From contig LNAC01000764.1 of assembly GCA_002007465.1 (NCBI GenBank), forward strand, positions 248,001 through 312,000: a stretch of 64,000 nt of DNA, in the 5' to 3' direction. The notes under the pieces were generated by a model, which made no database searches, was not told where the DNA came from, and worked only from the letters and a program-made list of their open reading frames with translations. Position numbers and translations under genes: made by a program. Below, in pieces: positions 24,315 through 35,175 of this stretch. How positions within the stretch are numbered: the stretch's first letter is position 1; each line of letters begins with the position of its first letter. The stretch is from Ailurus styani. Taxonomy: Eukaryota; Chordata; Mammalia; Carnivora; Ailuridae.

Positions 24315-24654
24315 TAGTTCCTATACAAATTTCACTATAATATACTTTCTTTGACAGTATGCTGGGCCAGTATTTCCTCTGAAAGACACTGTTGTAGAAA
24401 CTGGTAATGATTTTCCTGGCAATGTTCCTTAGCGTGATAAAAAGAACTGAAAATAATCAAGTGAACAAATCTGGTTAAACTGAGATGTTTCATATTTTCA
24501 TTTTAAATATACGTTCCTTGGTCTTTGCTGGTAGATTTACATCTGCAGAATGCACAAGTGACTAAAAACTAATTCTTTCAAACTGTAAAAGATGAAGCAA
24601 ACAGTTTCAGACACCCTTATAGAAAGAACTGATCATAAGCATGTTGTAAGCTTT

Positions 24655-24883
24655 TTAAAAAAATATTGTATTTATTTATTTGAGAGAGAGAGAGGGAGGG
24701 AGAGAGAGAGAACACATTCATGAGCAGGGGGAGGAGCACAGGCAGAGGGAGAGGGACAAGCAGATTTCCTGCTGAGCGCACAGCCCAGGATGGGGCTCCA
24801 TCTCATGACCCTGGGCCCTGAGATCATGCCTGAGTTTAAATCCAGAGTCGGATGCTTAACCAACTGAGCCACCCAGGCACCCC
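24655..24883 (-). mobile_element. Can-SINE, antisense on the plus strand
   Basis: A-tail complement, tatttatttatttgagagagagag, purine-rich middle, ctgctgagcgcacagccc, catgaccctggg, and the head complement gatgcttaaccaactgagccacccaggcacccc. The SINE lies in the MACROD2 sense direction. No clear target duplication. Confidence 0.93.
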
Positions 24884-25042
24884 TGGAAGATTTTTGAAGA
24901 AAACAGAAGATAATGTATTTCCCAAAATGTTAAAAGAAGAGGTAATTTGGCAGAAGCCTTATGTTGGAAAAAAAAAAAATTCAAATGCAACTACCTAATC
25001 CAATTGCTTACCCTCAATCCCTCAATATGTATTGTATCTTCT

Positions 25043-25243
25043 TCATCTTTTCTTTTTTTAAGATTTTTATTTATTTGACAGAGAGAGACACAGAGAGAGA
25101 GGGAACACAAGCAGGGGGAGTGGGAGAGGGAGAAGCAGGCTTCTCGCTGAGCAGGGAACCCAACGCAGGTGTCGATCCCAGGACCCAGGGATCATGACCT
25201 GAGCTGAAGGCAGACGCTTAACGACTGAGCCACCAGTTGCCCC
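25043..25243 (-). mobile_element. Can-SINE with 15-bp target duplication
   Basis: T-run, aagatttttatttatttgacagagag, aagcaggcttctcgctgagcaggg, atcatgacctgagctgaaggcagacgc and the decayed head ctgagccaccagttgcccc. The duplication tgtattgtatcttct is perfect at 25028-25042 and 25244-25258. Confidence 0.96.
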
Positions 25244-25701
25244 TGTATTGTATCTTCTAATTGTTGAACAATTTTGCATACACCCAACCTTGGGCAGCCA
25301 ACTTTTCTGCTGTTTGTGTGATGAATCAAAATTTAGTGTCATGAGGTGATGAGGAAAAAATTCAACCAACCTGACACAATATTGTGATACTATTTATCTA
25401 CTACCTAAGAATTAATTTCACTTTCAGTATCTCTGTTCATTCCATAGGTTACAACACTAGTCACATTAATTACCATCCTTGTAACCTGTATATCACACTA
25501 TACTCAAGAATGAAAATCTCTGGACAATGTGTGTTTAGCACATTGCTCTACTGGAAACTCAGTTTAATTTAACCCAATGATTCTCAATTCAATCAGACCC
25601 AACATTCCCTTTTTATAACAACTATTTTGAAAAGTCCTCTTGAGTATGCTGAAATGACATCTATAAATAGTACTACTCAGCTATATCCAAGAAGCAGAAG
25701 G

Positions 25702-26212
25702 TGTCAGTGACCCACCCACGTCCTCCCAGAACTCAGTGTTCTAGTACCTGCCCACCCACGGCATCCTCCAGCAAATCCCCGTAAGAGATTCTGCCTCAGG
25801 GTGTTGTCTCAGCCTGGCCAAGGAGCAGACAAGAAAGCCTGGGGAGTTACTCCCCCAGGAACAGTCCTCAGCTAGTCCTCAGCTTCCACCTTCACAAGTG
25901 GAAGTCAAAGATAAACGGTCCAGTTCCCCTCATTCTCCAGACGGGTCAAGTCCTAGGCAGGTTCTACATACTTTCCCAGAGCTCCCTAGCAGGAGTGAGC
26001 CTCTGCCACCCAGGTTTAAAGCTGTAAGCTTGCTTAAGGGTGTAAGGTTTAAGGTATAAGCTTGCTTATAACCTGACTCTTGGCTGCCTTCCCTTCCCTT
26101 TCTCAATTCCCCATTCCTCTGTCAGGGCTTCCTGTCCTAGCCTCCAAAATAAAGTACTTGTACACAAATCCTTGTTTTAGGGTCTGTTTCAGGGGGAACC
26201 CAAATCAAGACA
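25702..26212 (+). mobile_element. ERVL-like solo LTR
   Basis: About 510 bases running from tgtcagtgaccc to an end reading tgtttcagggggaacccaaatcaagaca, the shape of many ERVL-class LTR ends. The AATAAA signal is at 26148-26153 and is followed by a short U5-like segment. Within it, taagcttgcttaagggtgtaagg and ggtataagcttgcttataac form a local duplication at about 26026-26072. No internal viral sequence. The left edge is approximate. Confidence 0.65.
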
Positions 26213-26823
26213 ATATATCAATTTTTTAAACTCAATATAATGCCATAGGGGTAATATGAAAGAAATATAAAAGTCAAGTTCTGTTTTCAACATGTTAATA
26301 CCCACGCATGACTACATATTGCCTAATGTCACATGCAATGAATTAAGCAGCACGTAATGACGTTGTCAGAGAGTTACTTTCTCACATGGAATTATCATGA
26401 AGAGAACATGCGTAAATGCAGACTCACACAGGTGCAATGTGTTGCCAACTACCCAAAGTGGTGTGGCCACCAATGGCATGATTGTCTCAGGCACTCTTGG
26501 CAAAATGCAGAGCACACTAAGCACAAGCTTCCCTTAATGTCTGTGGTGGTTCGCTAATATAGTGAAAGCAAAAGGTCCATTTTTAATGTACCCTAGTGTT
26601 TATAAATAGGTTTTATTTGTATGACTGTCAAGAAGAACATTAAAACATTGTACAGGATAAGGGACAGTTTCTCAGCATATGCCTGGTCAGCCCACATGTT
26701 GTAGCATCTCTGGCCCTGCCCACAAAATGCTAGGGGCACCTCCCAATTGTTTGCATTGTCCCAAATCACCCTCATGAAAAGCTCCTTACAAGGCAGTACC
26801 ATTTAAAAACCATGGGTTTCAAT

Positions 26824-26926
26824 GAAAGAAAGAGAGAGAGAGAAAGAGAAAGAGAAAGAAAGGAAGGAAGGAAGGAAGGAAGGAAGGAAGGAAGGAAGGA
26901 AGGAAGGAAGGAAGGAAGGAAGGAAG
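26824..26926 (+). repeat. (GGAA)n microsatellite with a GAAA/GA leader
   Basis: GA and GAAA units at 26824-26861 run into about sixteen uninterrupted GGAA units at 26862-26925. Homopurine on the plus strand. Confidence 0.97.
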
Positions 26927-26954
26927 ATTGATTAAACAGCAGAGGAAAGGAAAA

Positions 26955-27165
26955 AAGCATGGGATTTAGACTTTCCCAATTTAAATCCCACCCCCACTCT
27001 TTGTTACAAGACCTTAAGAAATTTACTTATGGTCCTTCTGGCTCATATTCCTCACTTGTAAAGTAGAAGAAACCACACTCTAGATAGTTCAGAGATTTGA
27101 AATGAGTAAAACACAATGCCTGGCACCAAGTGACAGTTCAAAAATATTAGCTATTTTTATTACTC
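26955..27165 (+). mobile_element. MIR fragment
   Basis: MIR order is kept: catgggatttagactttccc, acaagaccttaagaaatttactta, cctcacttgtaaagtagaag, gaaatgagtaaaacacaatgcctggcacc. Confidence 0.7.
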
Positions 27166-27973
27166 TGTTCCCTGGCTAAATAAATGATCTGCCTAATTCC
27201 AGTCATGTCTCCGAGCAGGAGGCATGAATTGCACAGTATATAAAAATATGGGTTTAGGTGTATAGTTATAAGTTTTCCAGGCATGGCTTATGAATTTATC
27301 ATCATTCCATGCTCTCCTTCTCGTGTCTGCTATCCACCCTTGGTCACTTGTTATTGCCAGTAATAATGACCTGATGTATTATTTGAGATTCTGTACCCCT
27401 AATGTCCAATTAGGATATCTTATAAAAAGTGAGCACAGGGAAGAAAGAGGAAAGAAAAGTCCTGATTTAGGCCTTCTCTCCCCTCTTTGTCTTAATCAAA
27501 GAAACACAGGGAGCTAGCTGGACAATTTGAATAACAAATGAGATGATGTATAGGAACACACTGTTGTAAACTATAAAGCAAAGTGCAAATGTAAAAATGC
27601 TTTTTTTCTGTTATTTATTAATAGTATCATTAGTTACACAGCTGTTAGAACCCCAGCTAGGAAAGACAGAGACTTAGCATTATCCTTTGTAAATGAGATA
27701 GCTGAGAACCAAGACCAGATGTTGCCTAAAAAGAGAAGAGGAAAGGAGATCACGCCCGTGGCTCTGTGGAAGAGGGTGCTTTAAGATGAAGAGCTGGTTG
27801 GGAAATGGTGGTACCAAGTTAGGCAGGGGAGCCCAGGTAACAAATTAAAGGGTCATCTTTTTAAGGCTGCAGAAGTCTTCTTGAAGAAGGGACTGCATCG
27901 ATTGATGTGGCCTGTAATGGAAACTCAGATAATGAAATAAAACCGGCATTTAAGAATTTCAGGCTGAGAACTC

Positions 27974-27987
27974 ATTGCCATGGCAAC
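27974..27987. promoter_or_regulatory. Palindromic RFX X-box-like motif
   Basis: The sequence attgccatggcaac contains a perfect 12-base palindrome (27975-27986) and differs from the textbook RFX factor site (gttgccatggcaac) by one base. Function is inferred from the motif only. Confidence 0.5.
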
Positions 27988-28258
27988 CCTCTCAGAAGGG
28001 AACTTGTATAAGAAAATAAGGTTTACTTGACTACGCCTTAAAATGAAAACCTACACTGCAGTGAAACAATTAAATACAGAATTCCAAATTTGCCTATTGC
28101 TGCAATGATTAAAGGAAGCACTGAAGTTGCAGGTCTGTTGTCTTTTCCATTAGAAGTCATTACTTCTCAAAATCTATGATTCATGGAGGGAAAACCATCT
28201 AGTTTTGAGGAATCTCTATTAGTATTAGGTGCTAAGACCCAGCACCTTTACCAGCAAA

Positions 28259-28283
28259 GATTTATTTATTTATTTATTTATTA
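28259..28283 (+). repeat. (TTTA)n microsatellite
   Basis: About six ttta units after gcaaaga. It resembles the A-tail complement of a minus-strand SINE, but no SINE body follows. Confidence 0.85.
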
Positions 28284-30355
28284 CATTCCGTACATAATCT
28301 AGCATGGTTCTCAAGGAGAAATCACAGAGGTATATACTATGAAAACAAACACCCAATTTATAGTTGTCCATGATCAATAAAACCACCAAATTCATATATC
28401 AATTTTTAGTTATACTTCAAGGGAAAATCATTTTTAACCTAAATAAAATAGGGTTTATATTCAGATTATGATCATCTCTATATTAACATCTATTTTCTTA
28501 TTACATGTTCTCCCTCAAAGAACATCAAATTGGGCACACTGTACTTTGTCAGTTAAAAGGGGTTTTCCTGAATACCAGTATCATTGACAGATATGAATCT
28601 ATGCCTTTCAACTGATACTAAGAGCAGAAATCACTGTGATCCTTTTTGAATGACTTGGATTAGGTTTCTAAAAGTAAAACTGGTGGTAGAATTTGCCACC
28701 AAGGAAATTTAAGATCATACTGCAAAAAAAAGAAATAGACAGCAAGACAAACTTACAAAAATCCTTATAAAATATTTCTATGCTCACTTAAAAACAACAA
28801 AGAGAGTATGATATTTAGGACAATATCTATGTTACTATAGTGCCTCTATATCAGTATCATTCATAACGGTCCCTGTTCAATAGGAATCTTTCCTCTCTGC
28901 CTTCAACCCTACACTCACCTCTGAAATTGAACCAACATATTCACCAGTATAAACAATTTCCTTTATATGTTTTAGGTAGTATACATTCAGAAGGATATTC
29001 TGTATATGTGAAGTCCTCTTTCAGTCCCACAATACCCATTTAATTCTCAGGACACTGCACTGTCCCAGAAATTAAAATAATACAATTGTTGGATTTCACC
29101 CACCAGACTATTCATTTTTTAAGCCACATGTGTTAGAATAGTGTGTTTCTGGGTCCATTTTTTGACACCTACCTTTATCTTTCCCAAGGTTTTCCTGAGA
29201 AAATCTGTACCCTCTTTGACTTTTCTTTCAACTTATTTTTTTCCTTATTCCTATTTCTAATTATCCCCCTCCATGCTGCCTACATTTTTTGCCTATCCTG
29301 GAATCAACATTCTCAAGGTTGCAGAGAATGTATATACAAGTAAATCTGCATATATTTGAATTTTGCCCAAGGGGAATTCGTGGTTGGAGGAAAATAAGTG
29401 AATTATATTTGAAGTAGGTTGGAAGAAATAAGGTACCTGCACAACCAAGGTCTAGGAAGCATGAAAGGCTGGTCAGATTTTTCATTTGAAACCCTTTATG
29501 ATAAGACTTAGAAGAAGAATCATGACTGATATCATAAATTTAAACATTTGTCAGTATTAATAAAGCTGTGCTAATTAATAATTCATAAGAGAGATGTGCC
29601 ACGATAAAATGAACCATTAGATTTATTGATTACTTTTATCCTTTTACAACCTAAACCAAACATGTAGATATATACTGAAAAGAAGCCACCAAGAAGAATG
29701 GACAGAGGAGAGAAATGTAAGGAAATGTTCCCTCTTAAATTAATAAAAGAGTATTATTTTTTCATAGTGAAAAATTTTGACTACAACACGTCCAAAAACC
29801 AAATAACTACCTATTTCTACATAATCATGCGTAACTAGCACTTCCCCTCTTCTCTATTTAAAAGGTATCTCTTTTTAGCAAAACTGGGAGGTAAGTGAAA
29901 CTTATTTGTATCCCACTGTGTTTTCTGTTTCTCCCAAACTTCCTCCAGACCTCCTTCCAATTCCCCTCCTCCCTCAGGCTGAGGTGCTGAGCACTTTTAT
30001 CACCTCTAATTTATCCTGCCAAAGTGAAAAGTAATTTGATAAATTTCTTCATGTTAGGGTATTAGGAAATTAATTATCTACCGATCTCATGAATATTTGC
30101 ATTTTAAAGGAAAATTGCAGAGAAAGGACAATGCCTAGCCATCATAAATTACTCATTAATTATGGAATTTCAGACATCTGTGGGAAAATATTTAAAAGTG
30201 ATGAGAACTAGAGAATGCTCTCAAATCATACAATGGATATGATGATCTTGCCTATTTATTTGTCTGGACGGGCAGGAGATTGAGACAAATTATGTAGTTG
30301 AAGACAACCATCATATCTTCTGGGTCCTGGGGGGATGCTTAAAAATGTCTTGGTA

Positions 30356-30516
30356 GGTAAGGGGGCAACTGGATGGCTCTGTAGGTTAAGCATCTGACTT
30401 GATTTGAGCTCAGATCAGGGTTGTGAAATTGAGTCCTGTGTCATGCTCCGCACAGGGCATGGAGTCTGCTTAAGATCCTCTTTCTCCCTCTCTCTTTGCC
30501 CATTCCCCACCCATAG
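30356..30516 (+). mobile_element. Can-SINE, diverged, lacking its tail
   Basis: Head gggggcaactggatggctctgtaggttaagcatctgac, catgctccgcacagggc, agtctgcttaagatcctctttctccctctctctttgccc. The aataaataaaatc tail and poly-A are absent. A perfect 13-base duplication aaatgtcttggta still brackets it (30343-30355 and 30517-30529), so the tail loss is internal. Confidence 0.9.
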
Positions 30517-31384
30517 AAATGTCTTGGTACATGATAAGTCTTATTAATAAATAAATGATTATACTATTTGTTTTAACTCCAGTAAAATTTTAAAGAAATT
30601 CCTTGGAGAAATAACAATAAAGCAGAAATCCCTGATCCCTGTGCTTGATCCCCAAGCCTTTCCTTTAATTTTGGCAGATAAGTGGTGCCTAGCAAATATT
30701 TCATTTATTCAGGAATATTTCCCTGGCCCCCTGTAGGTAGGCGGGGCCATGCGAATATTCTGGTCTATGAAGTGGGAGCAGAAATGGTATCTGTCACTTT
30801 AAGCTGAGACAGTAAAAAGTTCATGCATGAGTTTGCAAGGTCTCTGTTCTAAGGCTGAGAAGGTTGTCAGTTCAAAAGAGCACAACTATGAGATAACGGA
30901 ATGTCCATTAGCCAGGGTCTCTGATTGTAAGCCGCTGAGATTTTGACGTTGTTTGTAGTTGTAGCACAGCTGGTCCAGATCATTACAGAATTTACCATAT
31001 TGTTTTATGGTTACTTTGTAACATATCTACTATCCCACTTTAACTAGTTAATCCTTATTCATTTTTCTAGCTTTGTTGTAAAATGACACATAGTGGGAGA
31101 TACCATATGATATAAGAGTATTTTTTGAAAAGTTAAAGATTAGACTATAAATTTAAGACAGTTAAGTGTGGTGACAAGATTAGTATAATTTAATTTAATT
31201 CAATGCATCTACTGAGCAATAAAAGTCTGTGGTATGCTCTGCACTGTCAATACAAACATGAATTGGTAATATTAACAATGATATTAATGATGACAAATAA
31301 GATCATATTAATAGTTATCCACAACATTCATAGTGGTTTTAATTGCCTAAATAAATATAATATTACGAGATAATAGAAAATATA

Positions 31385-32270
31385 TATTGGTCTCTGTCCC
31401 CAGTTCTTGACACAAAGCTCCTAAAACTCCTGTAATTTCCTAAGTAATAAGAACCGTAGAAGCATCTCTTGTTCTAATATAGTACTTGTCTTTGACTCCA
31501 ACCCTGATGTAGGTCTCCTAAAATCCTTGTAAATTCCTGTGTGATAGGAGCACTTAGGGTAACTTTTGTTCTAATGAGGCAACTCTTGGTGGGTTCCTGG
31601 ATTGTTCCTATAGGGGGGCTGTTCACTAGAAAGATCAAGCAATGTTTAAAAGCTTGAAACTTTCAGCCTTGCCCCTCATCACCTAGAGAGGGGAGAGGGG
31701 CTAGAAATGGGAGTTAATGATTGACCATGCCTATGTGAGGGAGCCTCCATAAAATTCCAATAGTAGTGTGCAGAGAGCTTCCAGTTTGGCAAACCCAACC
31801 ACAGTGGAAGGATAAAGCCCCTCCAACTCCATAGGGACAGAAGCTCCTGTGGTCGGGATCCTCCCAGACCTTGCCCTATGTACCCCTTCATCTGGATGTT
31901 CATTTATACTCTTTATCATATCCTTTAATAAACTGGTAAATGTAGTTTGAGTTCCATGAGTCTCTCTAGCAAATTAATTGAACCTAAGGAGGAGGTTGGG
32001 ACCTTAGATCTATAGCTGGTTGGTTCAGAAACAGGTGATAACCCAAGCTTGCTACTGTCATCTGAAAGGTTTAGATGTGGGAGGTTTGGGGAACAGGTAA
32101 CCTTATGGGACCGAGCCCTTAGCCTAGGGGATCTGACACTATCTTCAAGTAGACAGTGTCAGAATTGTATTAAATTTAGGACACCCAGCTGGTGTCCCAG
32201 AGAATTGCTCGGTATGGGGAGAAACCTCCACATATTTGGTGACCAGAGTGAAGTGTTTTATGTGAACAGT
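31385..32270 (+). mobile_element. Ancient LTR-like repeat
   Basis: A long match, by memory, to a dispersed mammalian repeat: accttgccctatgtaccccttcatctgg, ttcatttatactctttatcatatcctttaataaactggtaaatg, gtctctctagcaaattaattgaaccta, ttatgggaccgagccctta, ggatctgacactatcttcaagtagacagtgtcagaattg, ggacacccagctggtgtcc. The AATAAA signal lies near 31926. The family name is not certain. An earlier part (31390-31570) contains two related ctcctaaaa...cctg..a.ttcct units. Confidence 0.6.
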
Positions 32271-32554
32271 AAAGGAGACTTCGCAAGGAACAAATGCACA
32301 TCAGGAAGAACAAGGTTTTCCCTACACAGGAAGAGGAAAAATTAAGTTTTTCTTTTACAAATGTACTATCTGAATACTTGATAATAATTTATTTCTGGCT
32401 TAACAACATCAAGAGATGACATGATAAATGTCTAGAGGTCTGATTTTCAGAATAGATGTCAAAGCAAGAATGATCTCAATCTCTTAAATTTGCCAAATCC
32501 TAAAATGTGAAAATAACTTATACTTGAAGTAATATTGCCAAATAGTTTTATAGA

Positions 32555-32740
32555 GAATTACATTTTTCCAACTATCTCACATCCATTATTTCAACTGATC
32601 CCCGTAACAGCCTCTTGAATTAGATAGATCTGAGATAACACTAATAATTTACTGATTCTTTGTAGGTGGAAACTGAGGCTACAGAATACTGACATGGCTT
32701 ACCTATGGTCACACAGTGACAACTGGTAAAGCAAACACTA
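32555..32740 (-). mobile_element. MIR fragment
   Basis: Reverse-complement MIR words: cacatccattatttcaactgatccccgtaacagcc, ggtggaaactgaggctacagaa, ggcttacctatggtcacacagtgac. Confidence 0.7.
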
Positions 32741-33048
32741 AGCAGCTCTGGTAAAAGGGTTTATGAGAAATTTTCTGTGATATGTACATAAATGAGCTCA
32801 AGTTAAGTTTATTTTCCATCTTAAGAGCTGGGCTTTTTATATCAACCACATCTCTCCCATCTATTGTAATAAGTATATAAAGTACAAGCCTATACATTAA
32901 AACATATGTACATTTGTAATCAGTTTCTAAGAATTTTCCATTTTCTCCACATAATGAGGATTTGATGATATCAGCATTATAATTTTTTTAACATTGGTCA
33001 AGAACATGACATTCTGTATAAAATAGAAAGCCCATTTCCTTCTTCAAT

Positions 33049-33240
33049 AAAGGAAGGAAGGAAGGAAGGAAGGAAGGAAGGAAGGAAGGAAGGAAGGAAG
33101 GAAGGAAGGGAGGGAAGAAGGAAGGAAGGAAGGAAGGAAGGGTGGAGAGAGGGAGAGAGGAAGGAATGAAGGGAAAGAAGGTGGGAGGAAGAGAAGAAGG
33201 AAGTAAAAAAGGAAGAAAAGAAGGGAGGAAGGAAGGAAAA
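33049..33240 (+). repeat. (GGAA)n homopurine tract, long
   Basis: About fourteen perfect GGAA units (33052-33107) run into degenerate ggga, gaag, gaga and ggaa units to 33240, almost 190 bases of purines with a few T. Three overlapping open frames on the minus strand are only this repeat translated. Confidence 0.97.
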
Positions 33241-35013
33241 TAGGTGTTTTGTGTGTGAACAAGAGACAAGACATTTGATAGAAACTCCATTCAACCATGC
33301 CATAACAAGGCAATTAATTTAGCTGGACATTTTGCTTCATGTTTTGTAAATATTTTCCATCTCCATTTTTATTTATTAATATTGAAATGACTTTAGTTTA
33401 GCACCACCTGCTAACTTAGCACCAAGTAAGATGTAATTAACCCCTCAAATTCACCATCCAAGATATTTAGATAGACCTGATCCCAATCCCAGGATGATTA
33501 GAGCATTGCTTTAGTCCATCTGCAGGTCATCTGATAAGTCAATTAAACTTACTCCGTAATTCCCCCACTCCTTACCTAATGGTAGCAAGTAGTGTAATAG
33601 CAGATATGATTGTTTTAAGATCATCATCGTTAGAGACGTTTCTTTTTCCTATTAAAAGAATGTGTGCTGTTTTTACACTAATTTCTAGTGGGCTAGCATC
33701 TTCTTACTTTCTTTCGGCTTTAGAAAATGAGTCATTAGAGATGCCAGTGAATTCATTAGCTAATTCTTTTCAGGTCTCAAGGTCTCTATTTCCCAAGCTA
33801 GAAACTCCTATACATATCCATTTTTCTAAGCACTCCAGACCCTTGCCTTTTTAATCAATAGGCCACATTGATAAAATTTTAATTATTCCTAAATGTGCAC
33901 ACCTGTGTTGATTTTCCTTATTTTGCTGTAAAGAACAAAATCAGCCCACTGGTTTAATAGTTTGCTTTGCTTCATTCTCTTTTAACTTTGGTTTTCTCCT
34001 CTAAGACAGAGGGGTCTTACTTATTGATGAATTTTTAAAGAAAAAAAAATAAAAATCAAAGAGTAAAATAAAATATTCAGTTTTATTAATAATTATGCAA
34101 AGATTTGAAAGATTGTACAATCAGCTTGCAAAAAAATTGTTGTTATTTTAAGCAAACTTACCAATGTACATTGAAAAAGACATTTCAAAATTATAGTCAT
34201 GCATGAAAAGCCCAGCAACTAACCAGGGTTATCTAAATGTGTCTGACTCTCAGTGCTCCTTCATGCAAATAATAAAACCTTTGCTTTTATGACCTCTTAA
34301 GCAATGCTGATCCATTCAGCTTGCTAAGAAGTCAAGGGTTTAACTATCTTCCTGCCCCACAATTCCACCAAGGTTATAATCTACATGAAAAGATCCCAGG
34401 GATTCTGGTCAAATTAACTTACTGTTGGGTATTTACACTCTCATTTTTCTCATACTTTTATTTTCCTGGTGTAATTGAGATGTAATAAACGTAGGACATG
34501 TTGCAAAAGAAAAGCAGGTGAATAAATACTCCCAAATCCAGCTCAAAGAGACCTCCTTTCATCCCAGCCTACTGGTAAGGAAATAGATTAGATCCACATT
34601 TTTGAACTCTCTCAGTCTAAATTGATAAAATTTAGAAGGGATGTGGCATACCCAGCTACAGACTATTAATTTAAGAAGACCCAAATAGATTTAAAAGGCA
34701 GCAACTTTTAAGTTAAAATGCCCACATGCACACTTTCTCCAAAAGCTAATGGCACTATGGATGGAAGAAAGGAGATGGAATGGCTCCATTTGTACAATTG
34801 TACAGCTTTAAATCCCAAAACATCACAAACAATTAGGCAGATATTTAGGGCATACAAAAGAGTGGAGTCATGATAGCCAGTAGTACATCACCTACTGAGA
34901 ACCTTAACCTTAGTTTTCCGATTTTCAGAAATGGTTTCTTACCCGCATTTTGGACAAGACTGTTTTCCCAAATATAAAGGCTGAAAAGAATAAGAAATAA
35001 GAAACAGAAAAAT
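33241..35013. other. Unique intronic DNA next to the MACROD2 donor
   Basis: No repeats recognised apart from short A-runs. A 91-codon frame at 33579-33854 has no recognisable domain or codon signal. Confidence 0.45.
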
Positions 35014-35019
35014 ACTTAC
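35014..35019 (-). promoter_or_regulatory. MACROD2: Splice donor of the MACROD2 exon
   Basis: The minus strand reads gtaagt directly after the last codon GTC, so the intron side is a perfect consensus. The exon side is TC rather than AG, which makes the site depend on its intronic half. The exon ends at phase 0. Confidence 0.85.
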
Positions 35020-35141
35020 GACTGATCGGATGTTATTTTCTTTCATCAGCTTCAGAGATGATTTATAGCAATTTGCAAGATCTTCCTTGTGGGAACCATT
35101 AATATGGCCTCTGGCTATTGGTCCTACAGTATGGATGACAT
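35020..35141 (-). CDS. MACROD2: MACROD2 internal macrodomain exon
   Basis: This is a 122-bp internal exon read on the minus strand. It begins after a tgtgcag acceptor and ends at a gtaagt donor. The first two bases (AT) complete a codon split with the previous exon (Tyr if that exon ends in T). Forty full codons follow, starting VIHTVGPIARGH and ending KENNIRSV. This matches MACROD2 and not MACROD1, which from memory reads differently after VIHTVGPIA. By my recalled human numbering it covers about residues 141-180. The nucleotide-contacting and catalytic positions (Asn92, Asp102, Gly188, Tyr190 in human) would lie in other exons, so this exon supplies core strand and helix. MACROD2 removes mono-ADP-ribose from acidic residues of target proteins. 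The Met in the KLMKENN stretch is, from memory, Val in human, a conservative change. There are no stops or frameshifts, so it looks functional. The length is not a multiple of three. Confidence 0.93.
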
Positions 35142-35175
35142 CTGCACATGCAAAAGGAAGGAGAAATAGCATAAG
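35142..35175 (-). promoter_or_regulatory. MACROD2: Splice acceptor and polypyrimidine tract of the MACROD2 exon
   Basis: On the minus strand the intron ends in a pyrimidine-rich run (tttctccttccttttgc) and then atgtgcag before the exon. A cttat sequence about 33 bases upstream fits the loose yUnAy branch-point pattern. The reading frame of the exon fixes this AG as the acceptor. Confidence 0.8.

Larger units (their letters stand above)
27166..30342. other. Mostly unique intronic DNA
   Basis: No exon or RNA gene. A (TTTA)n run lies at 28259-28283. The block at 27870-28130 is repeat-free and contains the palindromic X-box-like site. The rest is AT-rich without recognised repeats. Confidence 0.45.
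1..35013 (-). other. MACROD2: Downstream MACROD2 intron, partial
   Basis: All sequence below the exon donor belongs to the following intron if the gene model is right. The next MACROD2 exon should encode residues starting near AFPCISTG; I did not find such a stretch by eye on the minus strand. The content is repeats and unique AT-rich DNA, listed separately. Confidence 0.75.

Noticed and set aside
33044..33313. Three overlapping minus-strand open frames of 89-101 codons
   Set aside because: They are the (GGAA)n tract read in different frames (repeated Leu-Pro-Ser-Phe type units); no coding evidence.
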